Shown: positions 7,333-17,033, counted from the first letter of the stretch. The stretch: DNA of 64,000 bases from Paenibacillus mucilaginosus 3016 (GCF_000250655.1 NC_016935.1:2932001-2996000); one strand, 5' to 3'. Notes: generated from the sequence alone by a model not told the origin. A program made the numbers and translations.

Positions 7333-9164
7333 GACGGATGGATCTTCGCGATACCCTGCATCGTCAGCCGCTGCTTCACAAATTTATCCTCGTGAGCCTG
7401 GTTCTGATCTCTCTGCCTCTTCTTGTCGCGAGCACGGTCAGCTATCTGGGCTACTCGGCCTCAATCCAGCGCAATGTCGGCAAGTATCAGGGGGATGCCG
7501 TCCGGGAGCTGACCGCCAACATCGATACGTACATGAAGGAGCTCGGCCTGCTGTCGACCCTGCCTTACCAGCAGCCGGAGGTGATGCGGTTCCTGGCATC
7601 CGCGCGCCAGGAGGGCCGGCCTCCGTCGTTCGACGAACGGGCTGCCCTCGAAGAGCTGGTGAAGCTTGTGTTCACGAACGGGCGGGTCGACGTGGTGGGG
7701 CTGTATCTCTACGGCGAGCGGGGGGCGGCCTACGTGCTCCGGCCGGACAGCGCCGCTCACTTCTCCGCGCCCGGCTGGCGGGAGGAGTCCTGGGTGGAGG
7801 CGGCCTCCCGTACGGGCCGGGGCGTGTACATTGGGCTGCATGAAGTGAGATCCACCAGCGGCGCCCCGTTCGAGGTCTTCTCGCTGGCCCGCAAGCTGCG
7901 GAGCCTCGAGACCGGCGAGGACCTCGGGTATATCGTGCTCGATGTCGATGTTCGCAGCGTCCGGAGCAAGCTGGACCAAATGTCCACCTCACCCTACGAG
8001 GAAGTGGCCCTGGTGGACAATCAGGGCTCTACCGTCTACACGAAGGGCACCGGTCTGTCCGGAGAACCGCTGGCAGGCTACCGGGGGGCAGGGACGCTGA
8101 ACGTCACCCGGGAGGGCCGTGAGGAGCTGCTGACCTACCGGACCTCCGAGGTCACAGGCTGGACCACGGTGAAGACGGTCCCCATGGCGGTGCTCCTGCA
8201 GGAGACCGAGAGTGTGCGCCGTTCGATCGTCGGCATCGGCCTGCTCTGCCTGCTGCTCGGTGTTGTGCTGTCGGTCTGGCTCTCCCTGCGCATTACGCGG
8301 CCCCTCAGCCGCCTGCGCAGCGTCATGAAGCGGGTGGAGCGCGGGGAGCTGGGTGTGTCCGTGCCGATCGAGAGCCGGGATGAGGTCGGGCAGCTCAGCC
8401 AGACGTTCAACCTGATGGTCTCGCGCCTCAGCGATCTCGGCTACCGGCTCTATGAGTCGGAGATCCGGGAGAAGGATTCCCAGATCGCCGCGCTGCAGAG
8501 CCAGATTAATCCGCATTTTTTGTACAACACGCTCGGTTCCATCTCGATGTACGCGGAGCTTGGCGGCAGCCGGGAGGTGGTCCGGATGACGAATAACCTG
8601 AGCCGCCTGCTCCGCTACAGCATCGGCAGCAACCGGCATGAGGTGCCGCTGTCGCAGGAGCTCGAGCACGTGAACGGGTACATGGCCATTCAAGGCATCC
8701 GGTATGAGGAGCGGCTGACCTTCATCACGGAGATCGGGGAGGAGCTGCTCGGCTTCGCGGTGATCCGCCTGATCCTCCAGCCGGTTGTCGAGAACTGCAT
8801 CATCCACGGCTTCGAAAAAGGCTGGGGCAGCGGAACGATCCGGCTCAGCGCCGTCCGGGAGAACGGCTGCATGCGGATCACCGTTGCGGATGACGGGCCG
8901 GGCATGGAGCCTATCCGGCTGCAGGAGCTGCGCCGGAAAATTCTGGAGGCCCCGCTGCCGGACGGTCCGGGAGGGCATGGGCTGGTGAATGTGCACCGGC
9001 GGATCGCCCTGAGGTACGGGAACCGGTACGGGCTGACCGTCGACAGCGGACCGGGAAGAGGCACAAGCGTCAGCCTGCTGCTTCCCCTCGTCAGCATGAG
9101 GGAAGACGGACACCCCAGCAGAGAAAGGGAGGAACGGTATGCCGACCATACTGATCGTGGATGA
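7329..9164 (+). CDS. YesM-type sensor histidine kinase, 611 aa
   Basis: A membrane sensor kinase. A membrane segment near residues 18-41 (KFILVSLVLISLPLLVAS) and another near 297-318 flank an extracellular Cache-like domain of about 250 residues. A HAMP domain follows (ITRPLSRLRSVMKRVERGEL), then the His_kinase/HATPase pair with the phosphorylated His396 in QINPHFLYNTL, N-box VVENCIIHG and G-boxes DDGPGM and GHGLVN. The start overlaps the stop of the binding protein by four bases and the end overlaps the regulator by 26 bases, so the three are translationally coupled. Kinases of this class pair with AraC-type regulators and respond to carbohydrates. The ligand here probably reaches it through the lipoprotein encoded at 6022. 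Confidence 0.92.
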   Translation: MRRMDLRDTLHRQPLLHKFILVSLVLISLPLLVASTVSYLGYSASIQRNVGKYQGDAVRELTANIDTYMKELGLLSTLPYQQPEVMRFLASARQEGRPPSFDERAALEELVKLVFTNGRVDVVGLYLYGERGAAYVLRPDSAAHFSAPGWREESWVEAASRTGRGVYIGLHEVRSTSGAPFEVFSLARKLRSLETGEDLGYIVLDVDVRSVRSKLDQMSTSPYEEVALVDNQGSTVYTKGTGLSGEPLAGYRGAGTLNVTREGREELLTYRTSEVTGWTTVKTVPMAVLLQETESVRRSIVGIGLLCLLLGVVLSVWLSLRITRPLSRLRSVMKRVERGELGVSVPIESRDEVGQLSQTFNLMVSRLSDLGYRLYESEIREKDSQIAALQSQINPHFLYNTLGSISMYAELGGSREVVRMTNNLSRLLRYSIGSNRHEVPLSQELEHVNGYMAIQGIRYEERLTFITEIGEELLGFAVIRLILQPVVENCIIHGFEKGWGSGTIRLSAVRENGCMRITVADDGPGMEPIRLQELRRKILEAPLPDGPGGHGLVNVHRRIALRYGNRYGLTVDSGPGRGTSVSLLLPLVSMREDGHPSREREERYADHTDRG

Positions 9165-10761
9165 CGAGTCGATTTTTCGCAGAGGGCTGGAGCATATGCT
9201 GGCGGAGCTGTCGCCCGACTGGACGGTCAGCGGTACGGCCAGGGACGGGGTGGAGGCGCTGGAGCGGATGGAAGCCTGCCTGCCCGACGTGGTGATCACG
9301 GATATCCGGATGCCCCGGATGGACGGCATCCAGCTGCAGTCGATCATTAAGGAACAATACCCCCGGGTGCGCTGCATCGTGATGAGCGGCTACAGCGACT
9401 TTGCCTACGCCCGGGAGTCGCTGAAGATGGGGGCGAAGGATTATCTTATGAAGCCTCCCGAGTGGGAAGAGCTCTTCGGCACGCTCTCCAAGCTGAAGGA
9501 GGAGTGGCTCGAAGAGAGCGTGAGACGGCAGGAGTCCGCGGAGGGGGACCGGGAGGAGAAGCAGGTGCGGCTGCAGCTCCGCCAGCACATCCTCTCTTCA
9601 CTGGTGGCGGGCACGGTCCAGGAGGAGGAGCTGGAGCTGCTGGACCGCGTGGGCCTGAGCTTCCCTTACCCGAGCTGGACATGCTGCGTGGTCCATCTCG
9701 ACCGCGATTCGGTCACGGCAGGGCGGTATTCGCTTGCGGATCCTTCGCTCTTCGCGCTCTTCATCTCCCAGTTCGTGCAGGAGCTCATTCCTCCGCGGAT
9801 GCGGGGAGAGGTCTTCATCGCCGGAGACTCGAAGGTGGTGGCTCTCCTGAACCATGAAGCAGGCGAACCGGAGCATGAGGAGGTGGTCCGCCTGGCGAAG
9901 CGCGTATGCCATCAGATCCGGACCCTGTCGAGCCTGACGGTCACGATCGGGGTGGGCGGCGCGGCAGGCGATCTCGAGTCGGCGGCGCGCTCGTTCGCCG
10001 AGGCGGAGATGGCGCTGCTGTACCGCCTGGTGCAGGGCGGCGACCGCGTGCTGGCGTACGAGGCCACCGCCGGGCACGCGGGGCGGAAGGCGGAGCTGCC
10101 CGGCAGCGACTGGCGCCTGCTGGAGGAAGCGCTCCTGGAGGGCCGTACGGCGGATGCCGGGGCGGCGGCCCGCCAGTGGGCGGGCGAGCTCGTCAGCCGC
10201 AGCGCCGACCCGGGTGCGATCCAGCAGCAGGTCTGCAAGACCGTGCTGCACTTCTACGAGGCGGCGGTGAGGCGGGACTGCGTGCAGGCGTGGCTCGGGG
10301 CGAAGGAGGTCAAGCAGGTGCTGGCGGAGCTGTGCTCGATCTCCTCGCGGACCGAGCTCACGGAGGCGTTCGGCGGGATCCTCGGCCGCCTCGCGGCCGT
10401 GTTGTCCTCCCGAAGGGCGGATGCAGCCGTGCATCCGGTGGACGGGGTGCTGGCATATATCCGCGAGCATTATGCGGAGCCCATTACACTGAGCGGGGCG
10501 GCTGAGAAGGTGTACCTGAACCCCTCCTACCTCAGCACCCTGTTCAAGAGCCGGCTCGGAGTGTCGTTCATCGAATATTTGACGAACCTGCGGGTGGAGG
10601 AGGCGAAGAAGCGGCTGCTGTATTCACGGGAGAAGATCGCCTCCATCGCGGAGGCGTCGGGCTTCTCGAACATCCGGCACTTCAACCGGGTGTTCAAGTC
10701 GGCCACCGGCCTTACGCCGCTGGAGTTCCGGAAGGAGCGCCGCGGGGAGGACCCGCTGTAA
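9139..10761 (+). CDS. YesN-type response regulator with AraC DNA-binding domain, 540 aa
   Basis: The receiver domain occupies residues 1-120, with acidic pocket DDE at 8-10, phospho-acceptor Asp55 (VVITDIRMPRMDG) and Lys in LMKPPEW. A middle region of about 280 residues without clear motifs follows, then two AraC helix-turn-helix motifs at the C-terminus (LSGAAEKVYLNPSYLSTLFK and IASIAEASGFSNIRHFNRVFK). It is the last gene of the sensor operon and overlaps the kinase. Its probable targets are its own operon, the importer at 20430 and the GH43 gene at 26103, all of which carry the AAATATGTCC box. That link is inferred from shared sequence only. Confidence 0.92.
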   Translation: MPTILIVDDESIFRRGLEHMLAELSPDWTVSGTARDGVEALERMEACLPDVVITDIRMPRMDGIQLQSIIKEQYPRVRCIVMSGYSDFAYARESLKMGAKDYLMKPPEWEELFGTLSKLKEEWLEESVRRQESAEGDREEKQVRLQLRQHILSSLVAGTVQEEELELLDRVGLSFPYPSWTCCVVHLDRDSVTAGRYSLADPSLFALFISQFVQELIPPRMRGEVFIAGDSKVVALLNHEAGEPEHEEVVRLAKRVCHQIRTLSSLTVTIGVGGAAGDLESAARSFAEAEMALLYRLVQGGDRVLAYEATAGHAGRKAELPGSDWRLLEEALLEGRTADAGAAARQWAGELVSRSADPGAIQQQVCKTVLHFYEAAVRRDCVQAWLGAKEVKQVLAELCSISSRTELTEAFGGILGRLAAVLSSRRADAAVHPVDGVLAYIREHYAEPITLSGAAEKVYLNPSYLSTLFKSRLGVSFIEYLTNLRVEEAKKRLLYSREKIASIAEASGFSNIRHFNRVFKSATGLTPLEFRKERRGEDPL

Positions 10762-10868
10762 TGCGGTCCGGCTGCCATGGAACTGCGGGACGGGCGGGGG
10801 GAGGCGCTGGGTGAAGGAAGCTCACAGCTCCGGAGCAGCCAAGGCAAGGACAACGAGAGGAACTCTCC

Positions 10869-10895
10869 AAGGATCTGCAGGATGCAGGTCCTTTT
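10869..10895 (+). terminator. Terminator of sensor operon
   Basis: AAGGATCTGCA (10869-10879) pairs with TGCAGGTCCTT (10883-10893) with one wobble and a three-base loop, followed by TTTTC. Confidence 0.7.
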
Positions 10896-10927
10896 CGGCA
10901 TGGGGAGGGAAGCCTGAAGGCCATTGA

Positions 10928-10941
10928 TGAAAGCGTTTTTA
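10928..10941 (+). promoter_or_regulatory. cre-like site TGAAAGCGTTTTTA
   Basis: This 14-mer matches the CcpA catabolite-response consensus closely. A second, weaker candidate TTGAAAACGTACGA follows at about 10963. Both lie upstream of the membrane AraC gene at 11053, so catabolite control of this cassette is plausible. Confidence 0.5.
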
Positions 10942-11052
10942 AATGGTAAGCTAGGGAAAAAATTGAAAACGTACGATAAAGCAGCTTGTCAGAATGAGGA
11001 GAGAAGACGGGGGCGCTGCCATGTCCAATAAGGTCCAGGAGGATGATACAGG

Positions 11053-13293
11053 ATGAGGATGAATCTGTATTACCGGATGCTGCTGTCCTACACGCCGATC
11101 TTTTTTGTGGTGATTTCTGTTTTGATTTTTTCCTTTTATTCCGTCTTCAGCAGCTCCGCCGAGAACCAGCTCCGGATGATGAATGAGGCCATTGCCGTGA
11201 AGGTGCTTCAAGCCATCGACGCCAACCTCAAATCGGCGGAACGCATGGTGATCAAAGAGGTTAATATCAACCGCTCCCTTTCCGATTTTTTTACCTCCGC
11301 CGAAGACCAGGCACTGTACGACTACTTCCGCATCTCGCAGAATATGGACGAGCTTTCCTCCATTCTCCCTTTCTCCAATTCCATCTACTTATACAATGCC
11401 AATACCGGTATGGTGTTATCCAGAAGCGGCCTCTCTCCGCTGGATCAGTTCGGGGACCGTCCTTTCCTGGAATCCGTCTACCGTTCCATAGGGAACCGGA
11501 GCGGGTGGACCGATCCCCGCACGTTCAAGGAGTTCAATCATGACACCGTCGAAGAGCAGGTCGTATCGCTGGTCAAGCTGTATCCCTACAGCGGGGAGAA
11601 GCAGGGCATGATCGTGATCAATATCCGGATCCAGGCCCTGCTCCGGTTTGTCAAGGAACTGAACGGGAACGAAGCCGGCCCCGTGCTGCTCCTGGGAAGC
11701 GGCGGGAGTCCGTTCGAGAAGAGCGGCCCCGGCGCCGCTGAGCCGTCCGTTCCGGAGCAGGAGACCTTCGTTCGTACGAAATCCGTCTATACGGGCTGGG
11801 CCTATGTCTCAGGCGGTCCCGGCGGCAGGCAGCTGTCGCTGCTCTCCGGGTTGAATCAGGTGTGGATGATCGTCGGGCTGTCTGTGACCGCGTGCGGCCT
11901 CCTCTGGTTCACCTACATCACCCACCGCAACTACAAGCCGATCCAGATGATCGCCGGGCGTATCCGGAATTATACCAAGCGCAAGAGCGGCGAGCTGGTG
12001 GGGCGTGCGGAGAAGGACGAATTGAAATTCATCGAAGCGGCCATCGACGGACTGCTGGAGAGGGCCGGGCAGTACGAGCAGCTGCATAAGGATGATCTGC
12101 ACCTCCGCCGGAGGCAGATGCTGTTCGATTGGCTCGAAGGGCACAAGGCGCTGCCGGCGGCGCAGTGGAAGGAAGAGATGGCGAGGCTGCAGCTGCCGTC
12201 GGACTTCGAGCGGTTGACGGCGGCGGTGGTGGAGATCGACCGGTATTCCCACTTTACCGCGGCGTACAATGCCTCGGACCGGTATCTGCTGACCTTCGTG
12301 CTCAGCAACGTGCTTCAGGAGATTGCCCAGGGCGAAGGGCTGTACGTATGGAACGAATGGCTGGAGCCGCAGCAGATGACGATTATCTTTTACCAGGAGA
12401 GCGGTGCGGGCCAGGAGAGGGTAAGGGATGCGATGAGCAAGCTGCAGGCGTGGACCGCGGACAACCTGGGCTTCACGGTGTCGGCAGGCATCGGTTCGGA
12501 GGCTCCGGACCCGGAAGAGGCGCCCCAGTCGTACGCTGAGGCCAAGGAGCACGTATCGTATAAGCCCGTCTTCGGCGTGGGTGCGCTGATCGGCAGCGGG
12601 GATCTGCAGTTCAAGGCGAAGGGGCGCATCTTCCCCCATCTGCAATCCGCCAGGACCGTGGCGAAGTCGCTGCGCACCGGTGACGGAAAGTGGCAGGAGC
12701 ATCTGCTCCAGCTCTACCAGGAGCTGAAGAAGGGGAGGTTCTCGCAGACGGATATCGACACGGTAACGAGTTACATGATCTACCATCTGCACAAAGAGAT
12801 GATGGACATGTCCGATGAAGTCAACCGGCTGCTGCAGGAGGAATATGTCCCGGAGCTTGAGGAGATCGCGGGCGGCTCGGAGACGCTCGAGGAATGGAGC
12901 GACCGGCTCAGCGCCGCGCTCACCCGGCTGGAGGTCCGTGTCCGGTCGCTGCGTTCGGTGAAGAACAACTATGCGCTGATCGGGCAGGTGAAGGAATACA
13001 TTGAGAAGCATTACGCGGACCCCAATCTGTCCCTGAACCAAATCAGCGACCGGTTCGAGATGAACCCGCGCTACCTGAGCAGACTCTTCAAGGAGGAGTT
13101 CGGCGAGAAATTCATCGATTACATGCTCAGGGTCCGGCTGGAGGAAGCCCAGAAGCTGCTGCTGCATACGTCGCTGCCTGTTCAGGATATCGCGGAGAGG
13201 GTCGGCTATGTCCATGTCATTTCGTTCCACAGGGCGTTCAAGAATATGTACGGCCAGCCTCCGGGCCATTACCGCAAACGGGCGGATGCTTGA
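11053..13293 (+). CDS. Membrane-anchored AraC-family regulator, 746 aa
   Basis: A one-component sensor. A membrane segment near residues 9-32 (LLSYTPIFFVVISVLIFSFY) and a second near 265-287 (VWMIVGLSVTACGLLWFTYI) enclose an extracellular Cache-like domain. A cytoplasmic region follows, with a GGDEF-like fold remnant (DRYLLTFVLSNV…FTVSAGIGS) and no GGDEF catalytic motif. The last 100 residues are an AraC domain (LNQISDRFEMNPRYLSRLFK and VQDIAERVGYVHVISFHRAFK). It lies immediately before an LplB-LplC-lipoprotein importer and is expected to activate it in response to an extracellular oligosaccharide. The ATG at 11053 follows AGGAGGATGATACAGG. Confidence 0.88.
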   Translation: MRMNLYYRMLLSYTPIFFVVISVLIFSFYSVFSSSAENQLRMMNEAIAVKVLQAIDANLKSAERMVIKEVNINRSLSDFFTSAEDQALYDYFRISQNMDELSSILPFSNSIYLYNANTGMVLSRSGLSPLDQFGDRPFLESVYRSIGNRSGWTDPRTFKEFNHDTVEEQVVSLVKLYPYSGEKQGMIVINIRIQALLRFVKELNGNEAGPVLLLGSGGSPFEKSGPGAAEPSVPEQETFVRTKSVYTGWAYVSGGPGGRQLSLLSGLNQVWMIVGLSVTACGLLWFTYITHRNYKPIQMIAGRIRNYTKRKSGELVGRAEKDELKFIEAAIDGLLERAGQYEQLHKDDLHLRRRQMLFDWLEGHKALPAAQWKEEMARLQLPSDFERLTAAVVEIDRYSHFTAAYNASDRYLLTFVLSNVLQEIAQGEGLYVWNEWLEPQQMTIIFYQESGAGQERVRDAMSKLQAWTADNLGFTVSAGIGSEAPDPEEAPQSYAEAKEHVSYKPVFGVGALIGSGDLQFKAKGRIFPHLQSARTVAKSLRTGDGKWQEHLLQLYQELKKGRFSQTDIDTVTSYMIYHLHKEMMDMSDEVNRLLQEEYVPELEEIAGGSETLEEWSDRLSAALTRLEVRVRSLRSVKNNYALIGQVKEYIEKHYADPNLSLNQISDRFEMNPRYLSRLFKEEFGEKFIDYMLRVRLEEAQKLLLHTSLPVQDIAERVGYVHVISFHRAFKNMYGQPPGHYRKRADA

Positions 13294-13320
13294 CCGGCGC
13301 CGGTTTCTTCGAAATAACGC

Positions 13321-13343
13321 GCACCGTCCCTAGTGGACGGTGC
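13321..13343 (+). terminator. Hairpin after AraC regulator, possible terminator
   Basis: GCACCGTCC (13321-13329) and GGACGGTGC (13335-13343) form a perfect nine-pair stem with a five-base loop. The following bases are only partly T-rich, so termination may be incomplete. Confidence 0.5.
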
Positions 13344-13394
13344 AGCCGTTTATCTTAGGGCCTTCGCCTCGGCTGGTGCGGTCAGGTTAAGTGT

Positions 13395-13430
13395 GCGCAA
13401 ACGTTAAGCGATTGTTTTGAAAGCGCTTTA
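13395..13430 (+). promoter_or_regulatory. Two LacI/CcpA-type operator-like sites
   Basis: GCGCAAACGTTAAGCG and TTGAAAGCGCTTTA (13417-13430) both have the CG-centred palindrome of LacI-family operators; the second fits the cre consensus well. They lie about 95 to 130 bases before the permease start at 13524. Confidence 0.5.
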
Positions 13431-13523
13431 TACCATTTCGATAAGCGGGCGAATCATGTGAATTGCTCCTCCGCGGCGGCTGGTTTACTGTGGAGTCATT
13501 CCACTACGACAAGGAGGAAGCCC

Positions 13524-14498
13524 ATGCACGGAGAAAGACCTGCGGTCCCCGAAACCGCGCTCTCTGCCGAATCGATCGCGCCCGTGTCCGTCTCCAAGCG
13601 ACGCCGGCCGGCGTGGGTTCAGGATTGGCAGCTTTATGCGCTCCTGGCCCTGCCGATGCTTTACTTTCTGGTATTCAAGTACATCCCGATGTACGGGGTC
13701 ACGATCGCCTTCAAGGAGTTCAACATCTTCGAGGGCATCTGGAGCAGCCCGTGGGCGGGCCTTGACGCCTTCCGCGAAATTTTTGCGATGCAGGACTTCT
13801 ATAAGGTGCTCCGCAACACCTTCCTGCTCAACCTGCTCGATCTGGCGGTGTCCTTTCCCGCCCCGATCCTTCTGGCTTTGCTGCTGAATGAAGTGCGCAT
13901 TCCCTGGTTCAAAAAAGGAGCCCAGACGGTCCTGTATTTACCGCATTTTATTTCCTGGGTCATTATCGGCGGCATGGTCTACCAGCTGCTGTCGACGAAC
14001 ACCGGTCTCGTCAATCATCTGCTGAAGGTGTCCGGCATCGGGGCGATTCCCTTCCTGACGGAGCCCTCCTATTGGATCATGACTTATGTCGGAACCGGGG
14101 TGTGGCAGAATGCGGGATGGGGTACCATCATCTACCTTGCCGCTCTCACAGGGATCAACAAGGAGCTCTATGAGGCGGCGGACGTGGACGGAGCCGGACG
14201 GCTGCGGAAAATCTGGAGCATTACTCTGCCCAGCATCAAGCCGACGATCATGATTCTGCTCATCATCAACATCGGGCATATGGCCAGTATCGGCTTTGAA
14301 CGGCCGTTCGTGCTGAGCAATCCGCTCGTGACCGATGTCTCCGACGTCATCAGCACCTTCGTCTACAAGGTGGGCGTACAGTCGGCGCGGTTCTCCATTG
14401 CCACGGCGATCGGCTTGTTCCAGGCGGTGGTCGGCTTGATTTTCCTGCTGGCCTCGAACTACATTTCCAAGAAAGTGACCGACCAGGGGATCTGGTAA
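13524..14498 (+). CDS. Sugar ABC transporter permease, LplB type, 324 aa
   Basis: An integral membrane subunit of a carbohydrate importer. ATG 13524 is chosen because AAGGAGGAAG lies just upstream; an upstream in-frame start at 13458 has no ribosome site. About six membrane segments are visible, starting with LYALLALPMLYFLVFKYIP. The ATPase-contacting EAA loop is ELYEAADVDGAGRLRKIW. The opening YGVTIAFKEFNIFEGI block is typical of the LplB subfamily, which usually handles larger oligosaccharides. It is first in a three-gene operon with the permease at 14517 and lipoprotein at 15427. No ATPase gene is present; a shared MsmX-like ATPase elsewhere is expected for this family. Confidence 0.9.
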   Translation: MHGERPAVPETALSAESIAPVSVSKRRRPAWVQDWQLYALLALPMLYFLVFKYIPMYGVTIAFKEFNIFEGIWSSPWAGLDAFREIFAMQDFYKVLRNTFLLNLLDLAVSFPAPILLALLLNEVRIPWFKKGAQTVLYLPHFISWVIIGGMVYQLLSTNTGLVNHLLKVSGIGAIPFLTEPSYWIMTYVGTGVWQNAGWGTIIYLAALTGINKELYEAADVDGAGRLRKIWSITLPSIKPTIMILLIINIGHMASIGFERPFVLSNPLVTDVSDVISTFVYKVGVQSARFSIATAIGLFQAVVGLIFLLASNYISKKVTDQGIW

Positions 14499-14516
14499 AA
14501 AAGGGGGGGATATGCC

Positions 14517-15389
14517 ATGAAAACGTCCGCCGTGGACAAATGGATCGATATGTTCATTCTTGCCGTCGTTACCGCCGCTTCGTTCCTCTGCCTGGTTCCG
14601 ATCCTGCATCTGGCTTCGGTCTCGCTCAGCTCCAATGATGCCATCCTGTCGAATAAAGTGACGGTGGTTCCCGTGGAATGGAGCACGCTGGCCTATGAGA
14701 CGGTGCTGAAGGATGTCAAAATGTTCAACTCGCTGTTCTTTACGATCGGACTGGTCCTTCTCTTCACGCTGATCTGCATGGTGATGACGATCTGCGCGGC
14801 CTATCCGCTGACGAAGAAGAAGCTGAAGGGCCGGGATTTCTGCCTGCTGATGATCCTGTTCACCATGTTCTTCAGCGGCGGGCTCATTCCGGAATATCTC
14901 CTTGTCAAATCGCTGAAGCTCACCAACACGATCTGGGCGCTGGTGCTTCCCGGGATGATCAACGCCTTCTACCTGATCATTCTCAAGACGTTCTTCTCCT
15001 CGCTTCCCGAAGAGCTAGAGGAATCGGCACGAATGGACGGCTGCTCCCACATCGGCATTCTTGTCCGGATCGTGCTGCCGCTGTCCCTGCCTGTTCTGGC
15101 AACGCTGAGCCTGTTCTACGCCGTCGGCCGCTGGAACGGCTTCATGGATGCGCTCTTCTACATCACGGACCAGAACATGTACCCCATCCAGCTCAAGCTG
15201 TATCAGCTCGTCATCAGCAACCAGATGAGCGATGCGCTCGCCACCGAAGGGATGAGCGCGACGGTGCCGATTCCCGAGAGCATGAAAGCGGCGAGCATCA
15301 TGTTCGCGACGATTCCGATCCTGCTCGTCTACCCGTGGCTGCAGCGCTATTTTATTTCGGGCATGATGATCGGGGCCGTCAAAGGCTGA
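14517..15389 (+). CDS. Sugar ABC transporter permease, LplC type, 290 aa
   Basis: The second membrane subunit of the importer. About six membrane segments are present (FILAVVTAASFLCLVPILHL near the start). The family hallmark blocks FFSGGLIPEYLLVKSLKLTN and the EAA loop ELEESARMDGCSHIGI are visible. It ends in the usual FISGMMIGAVKG tail. It starts 18 bases after the LplB-type gene, preceded by AAAAAGGGGGG. It pairs with the permease at 13524 to form the channel. Confidence 0.9.
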   Translation: MKTSAVDKWIDMFILAVVTAASFLCLVPILHLASVSLSSNDAILSNKVTVVPVEWSTLAYETVLKDVKMFNSLFFTIGLVLLFTLICMVMTICAAYPLTKKKLKGRDFCLLMILFTMFFSGGLIPEYLLVKSLKLTNTIWALVLPGMINAFYLIILKTFFSSLPEELEESARMDGCSHIGILVRIVLPLSLPVLATLSLFYAVGRWNGFMDALFYITDQNMYPIQLKLYQLVISNQMSDALATEGMSATVPIPESMKAASIMFATIPILLVYPWLQRYFISGMMIGAVKG

Positions 15390-15426
15390 AGCGGTACCAT
15401 ATGATATGATAAGGGGTTGAACGTTG

Positions 15427-16992
15427 ATGGCAAAGAAGAAGTCCACCTTCAAAAAAGGAAGCCTTACCGTGATAGCGGCACTGCTTGCCGGCATGCTGGC
15501 CGCCTGCGGCGGGGATCCGGAGGGCGGCGCGGCGCAGGATGGAGGGAAGGGCAGTCCGGTGACGCTTAAGATCGAGCTGTTCGACCGCGGGAATACACCT
15601 CCGGGGGCTCCCCCTCTGACGGAGAGCTTCTTCGTGAAGTACATGCAGGAGAAGTTCGGTGACCCGAATAACATCAAGCTGGAATTCGTGACGGTGCCGC
15701 GGACCGAGGAAGTGCCGAAGCTGAACGTCCTGATGGCGGCGAACGAGGCGCCGGATCTCATCTTCACCTACAGCGAGCCTGCGGTCCAGAACTGGGTGAA
15801 GCAGGGGGGATTGACGGAGCTCGGGGACCTGCTGAACGAGCACGGCCCCAATGTGAAGAAATACCTGGGAGACGAGCTGCTGAACTACGGCAGATTCAGC
15901 GGCAAGCAGTACACGATTCCGGCCAAGCGCATCATCCTGGCTTCCCAGACCCCGATCATCCGGAAGGACTGGCTGGACAAGCTGGGGCTGCAGCCGCCGG
16001 CAACGACGGACGAGCTGTATGCGGTGCTGAAGGCGTTCAAGGAGAAAGACCCGGGGGGAACCGGGGGCAAGGTCATCCCTTACGGAATCAAGTACAACAA
16101 CAACCTGGATCCGCTCGTACGCACGTTCTGGACGAAGATGACGGAGGAGGAGTATTACTCGCTGCCCGACCTGATGAAGCCGGGCAATAAAGAAGCCTAC
16201 CGCTTCCTGAACAAGCTGTATAACGAAGGGCTGATCAGCCCGGACTTCGCGCTGGACAAGGACGGCAAGAAGTTCCAGGCCGACCTGGTCAACGGCAAAG
16301 TCGGCTTCACCGTCACGAATACCAACGAACCGGTGTATATGGCGTATTACTCTACGCTGCAGAAGAACGTGCCAGGCGCTACCCTGCTGCCTGTCGATCC
16401 GTTCACCAACTATGAGGGCAAGCATGTCAAAGCCACCTACCACAAGCTCTCCGCCCACATTATGATTCCGAAGTCGAGCAAGCGCGCGGTGGAAGCGGTC
16501 AAGTTCCTGAACTGGATGGCCGACTACAAGGTCATCTTCGATCTCCAGAACGGAACCGAGGGCGTGACCTACAAGCTTGGCGAGGACGGGATTCCGGTCA
16601 TCCTGGACACGGAAGAGGCCAAGCGGGTCATGTACAACTATCTCGATTACAGCATGCTCATCAACGGCAAGGATATGGGCGACCCCGACAAAACGCTGAA
16701 AGCCAATGCGGCCGACCCGAGGTACAAGGATTTCACCATGGACAGCATCAGGATCGGCGAGACGGACGGGCAGCTGCCGCCGCGCTTTGACCGGCCGATC
16801 GAAGCCCAGATCAAGTACAATCAGACGCTGGCCGATAAAGGGGTCGAGATCCTGGTCAAAACCGTGACGGCGAAGCCGGCCGACTTCGACAAGCTGTATG
16901 ACGACATGGTGGCGGAGTACATGAAGATCGGCGGCAGGGAGGTCATGGAAGAGCAGAAGAAGGCCTACCAGGAAATGAAAGCTAAAAAATAG
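15427..16992 (+). CDS. Extracellular oligosaccharide-binding lipoprotein, 521 aa
   Basis: A large substrate-binding lipoprotein of the importer. The signal ends at lipobox LAAC with Cys27, followed by a Gly-rich linker. The mature chain of about 490 residues is typical of the long binding proteins that go with LplB/LplC (usually 500-560 residues). ATG 15427 is chosen over TTG 15424; AAGGGG at 15411-15416 serves either. The sequence includes EAPDLIFTYSEPAVQNWVKQ and PIIRKDWLDKLGL, common in this subfamily. It is the last gene of the operon and is followed by a strong hairpin terminator. Confidence 0.88.
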   Translation: MAKKKSTFKKGSLTVIAALLAGMLAACGGDPEGGAAQDGGKGSPVTLKIELFDRGNTPPGAPPLTESFFVKYMQEKFGDPNNIKLEFVTVPRTEEVPKLNVLMAANEAPDLIFTYSEPAVQNWVKQGGLTELGDLLNEHGPNVKKYLGDELLNYGRFSGKQYTIPAKRIILASQTPIIRKDWLDKLGLQPPATTDELYAVLKAFKEKDPGGTGGKVIPYGIKYNNNLDPLVRTFWTKMTEEEYYSLPDLMKPGNKEAYRFLNKLYNEGLISPDFALDKDGKKFQADLVNGKVGFTVTNTNEPVYMAYYSTLQKNVPGATLLPVDPFTNYEGKHVKATYHKLSAHIMIPKSSKRAVEAVKFLNWMADYKVIFDLQNGTEGVTYKLGEDGIPVILDTEEAKRVMYNYLDYSMLINGKDMGDPDKTLKANAADPRYKDFTMDSIRIGETDGQLPPRFDRPIEAQIKYNQTLADKGVEILVKTVTAKPADFDKLYDDMVAEYMKIGGREVMEEQKKAYQEMKAKK

Positions 16993-17005
16993 CGGGGATC
17001 ACGAC

Positions 17006-17033
17006 AAAGGGAGCTGCGGCGGCAGCTCCCTTT
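17006..17033. terminator. Perfect bidirectional hairpin terminator
   Basis: AAAGGGAGCTGC (17006-17017) and GCAGCTCCCTTT (17022-17033) form a perfect 12-pair stem with a four-base loop. It lies between the converging importer operon and the GH42 gene and can serve both. Confidence 0.75.
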
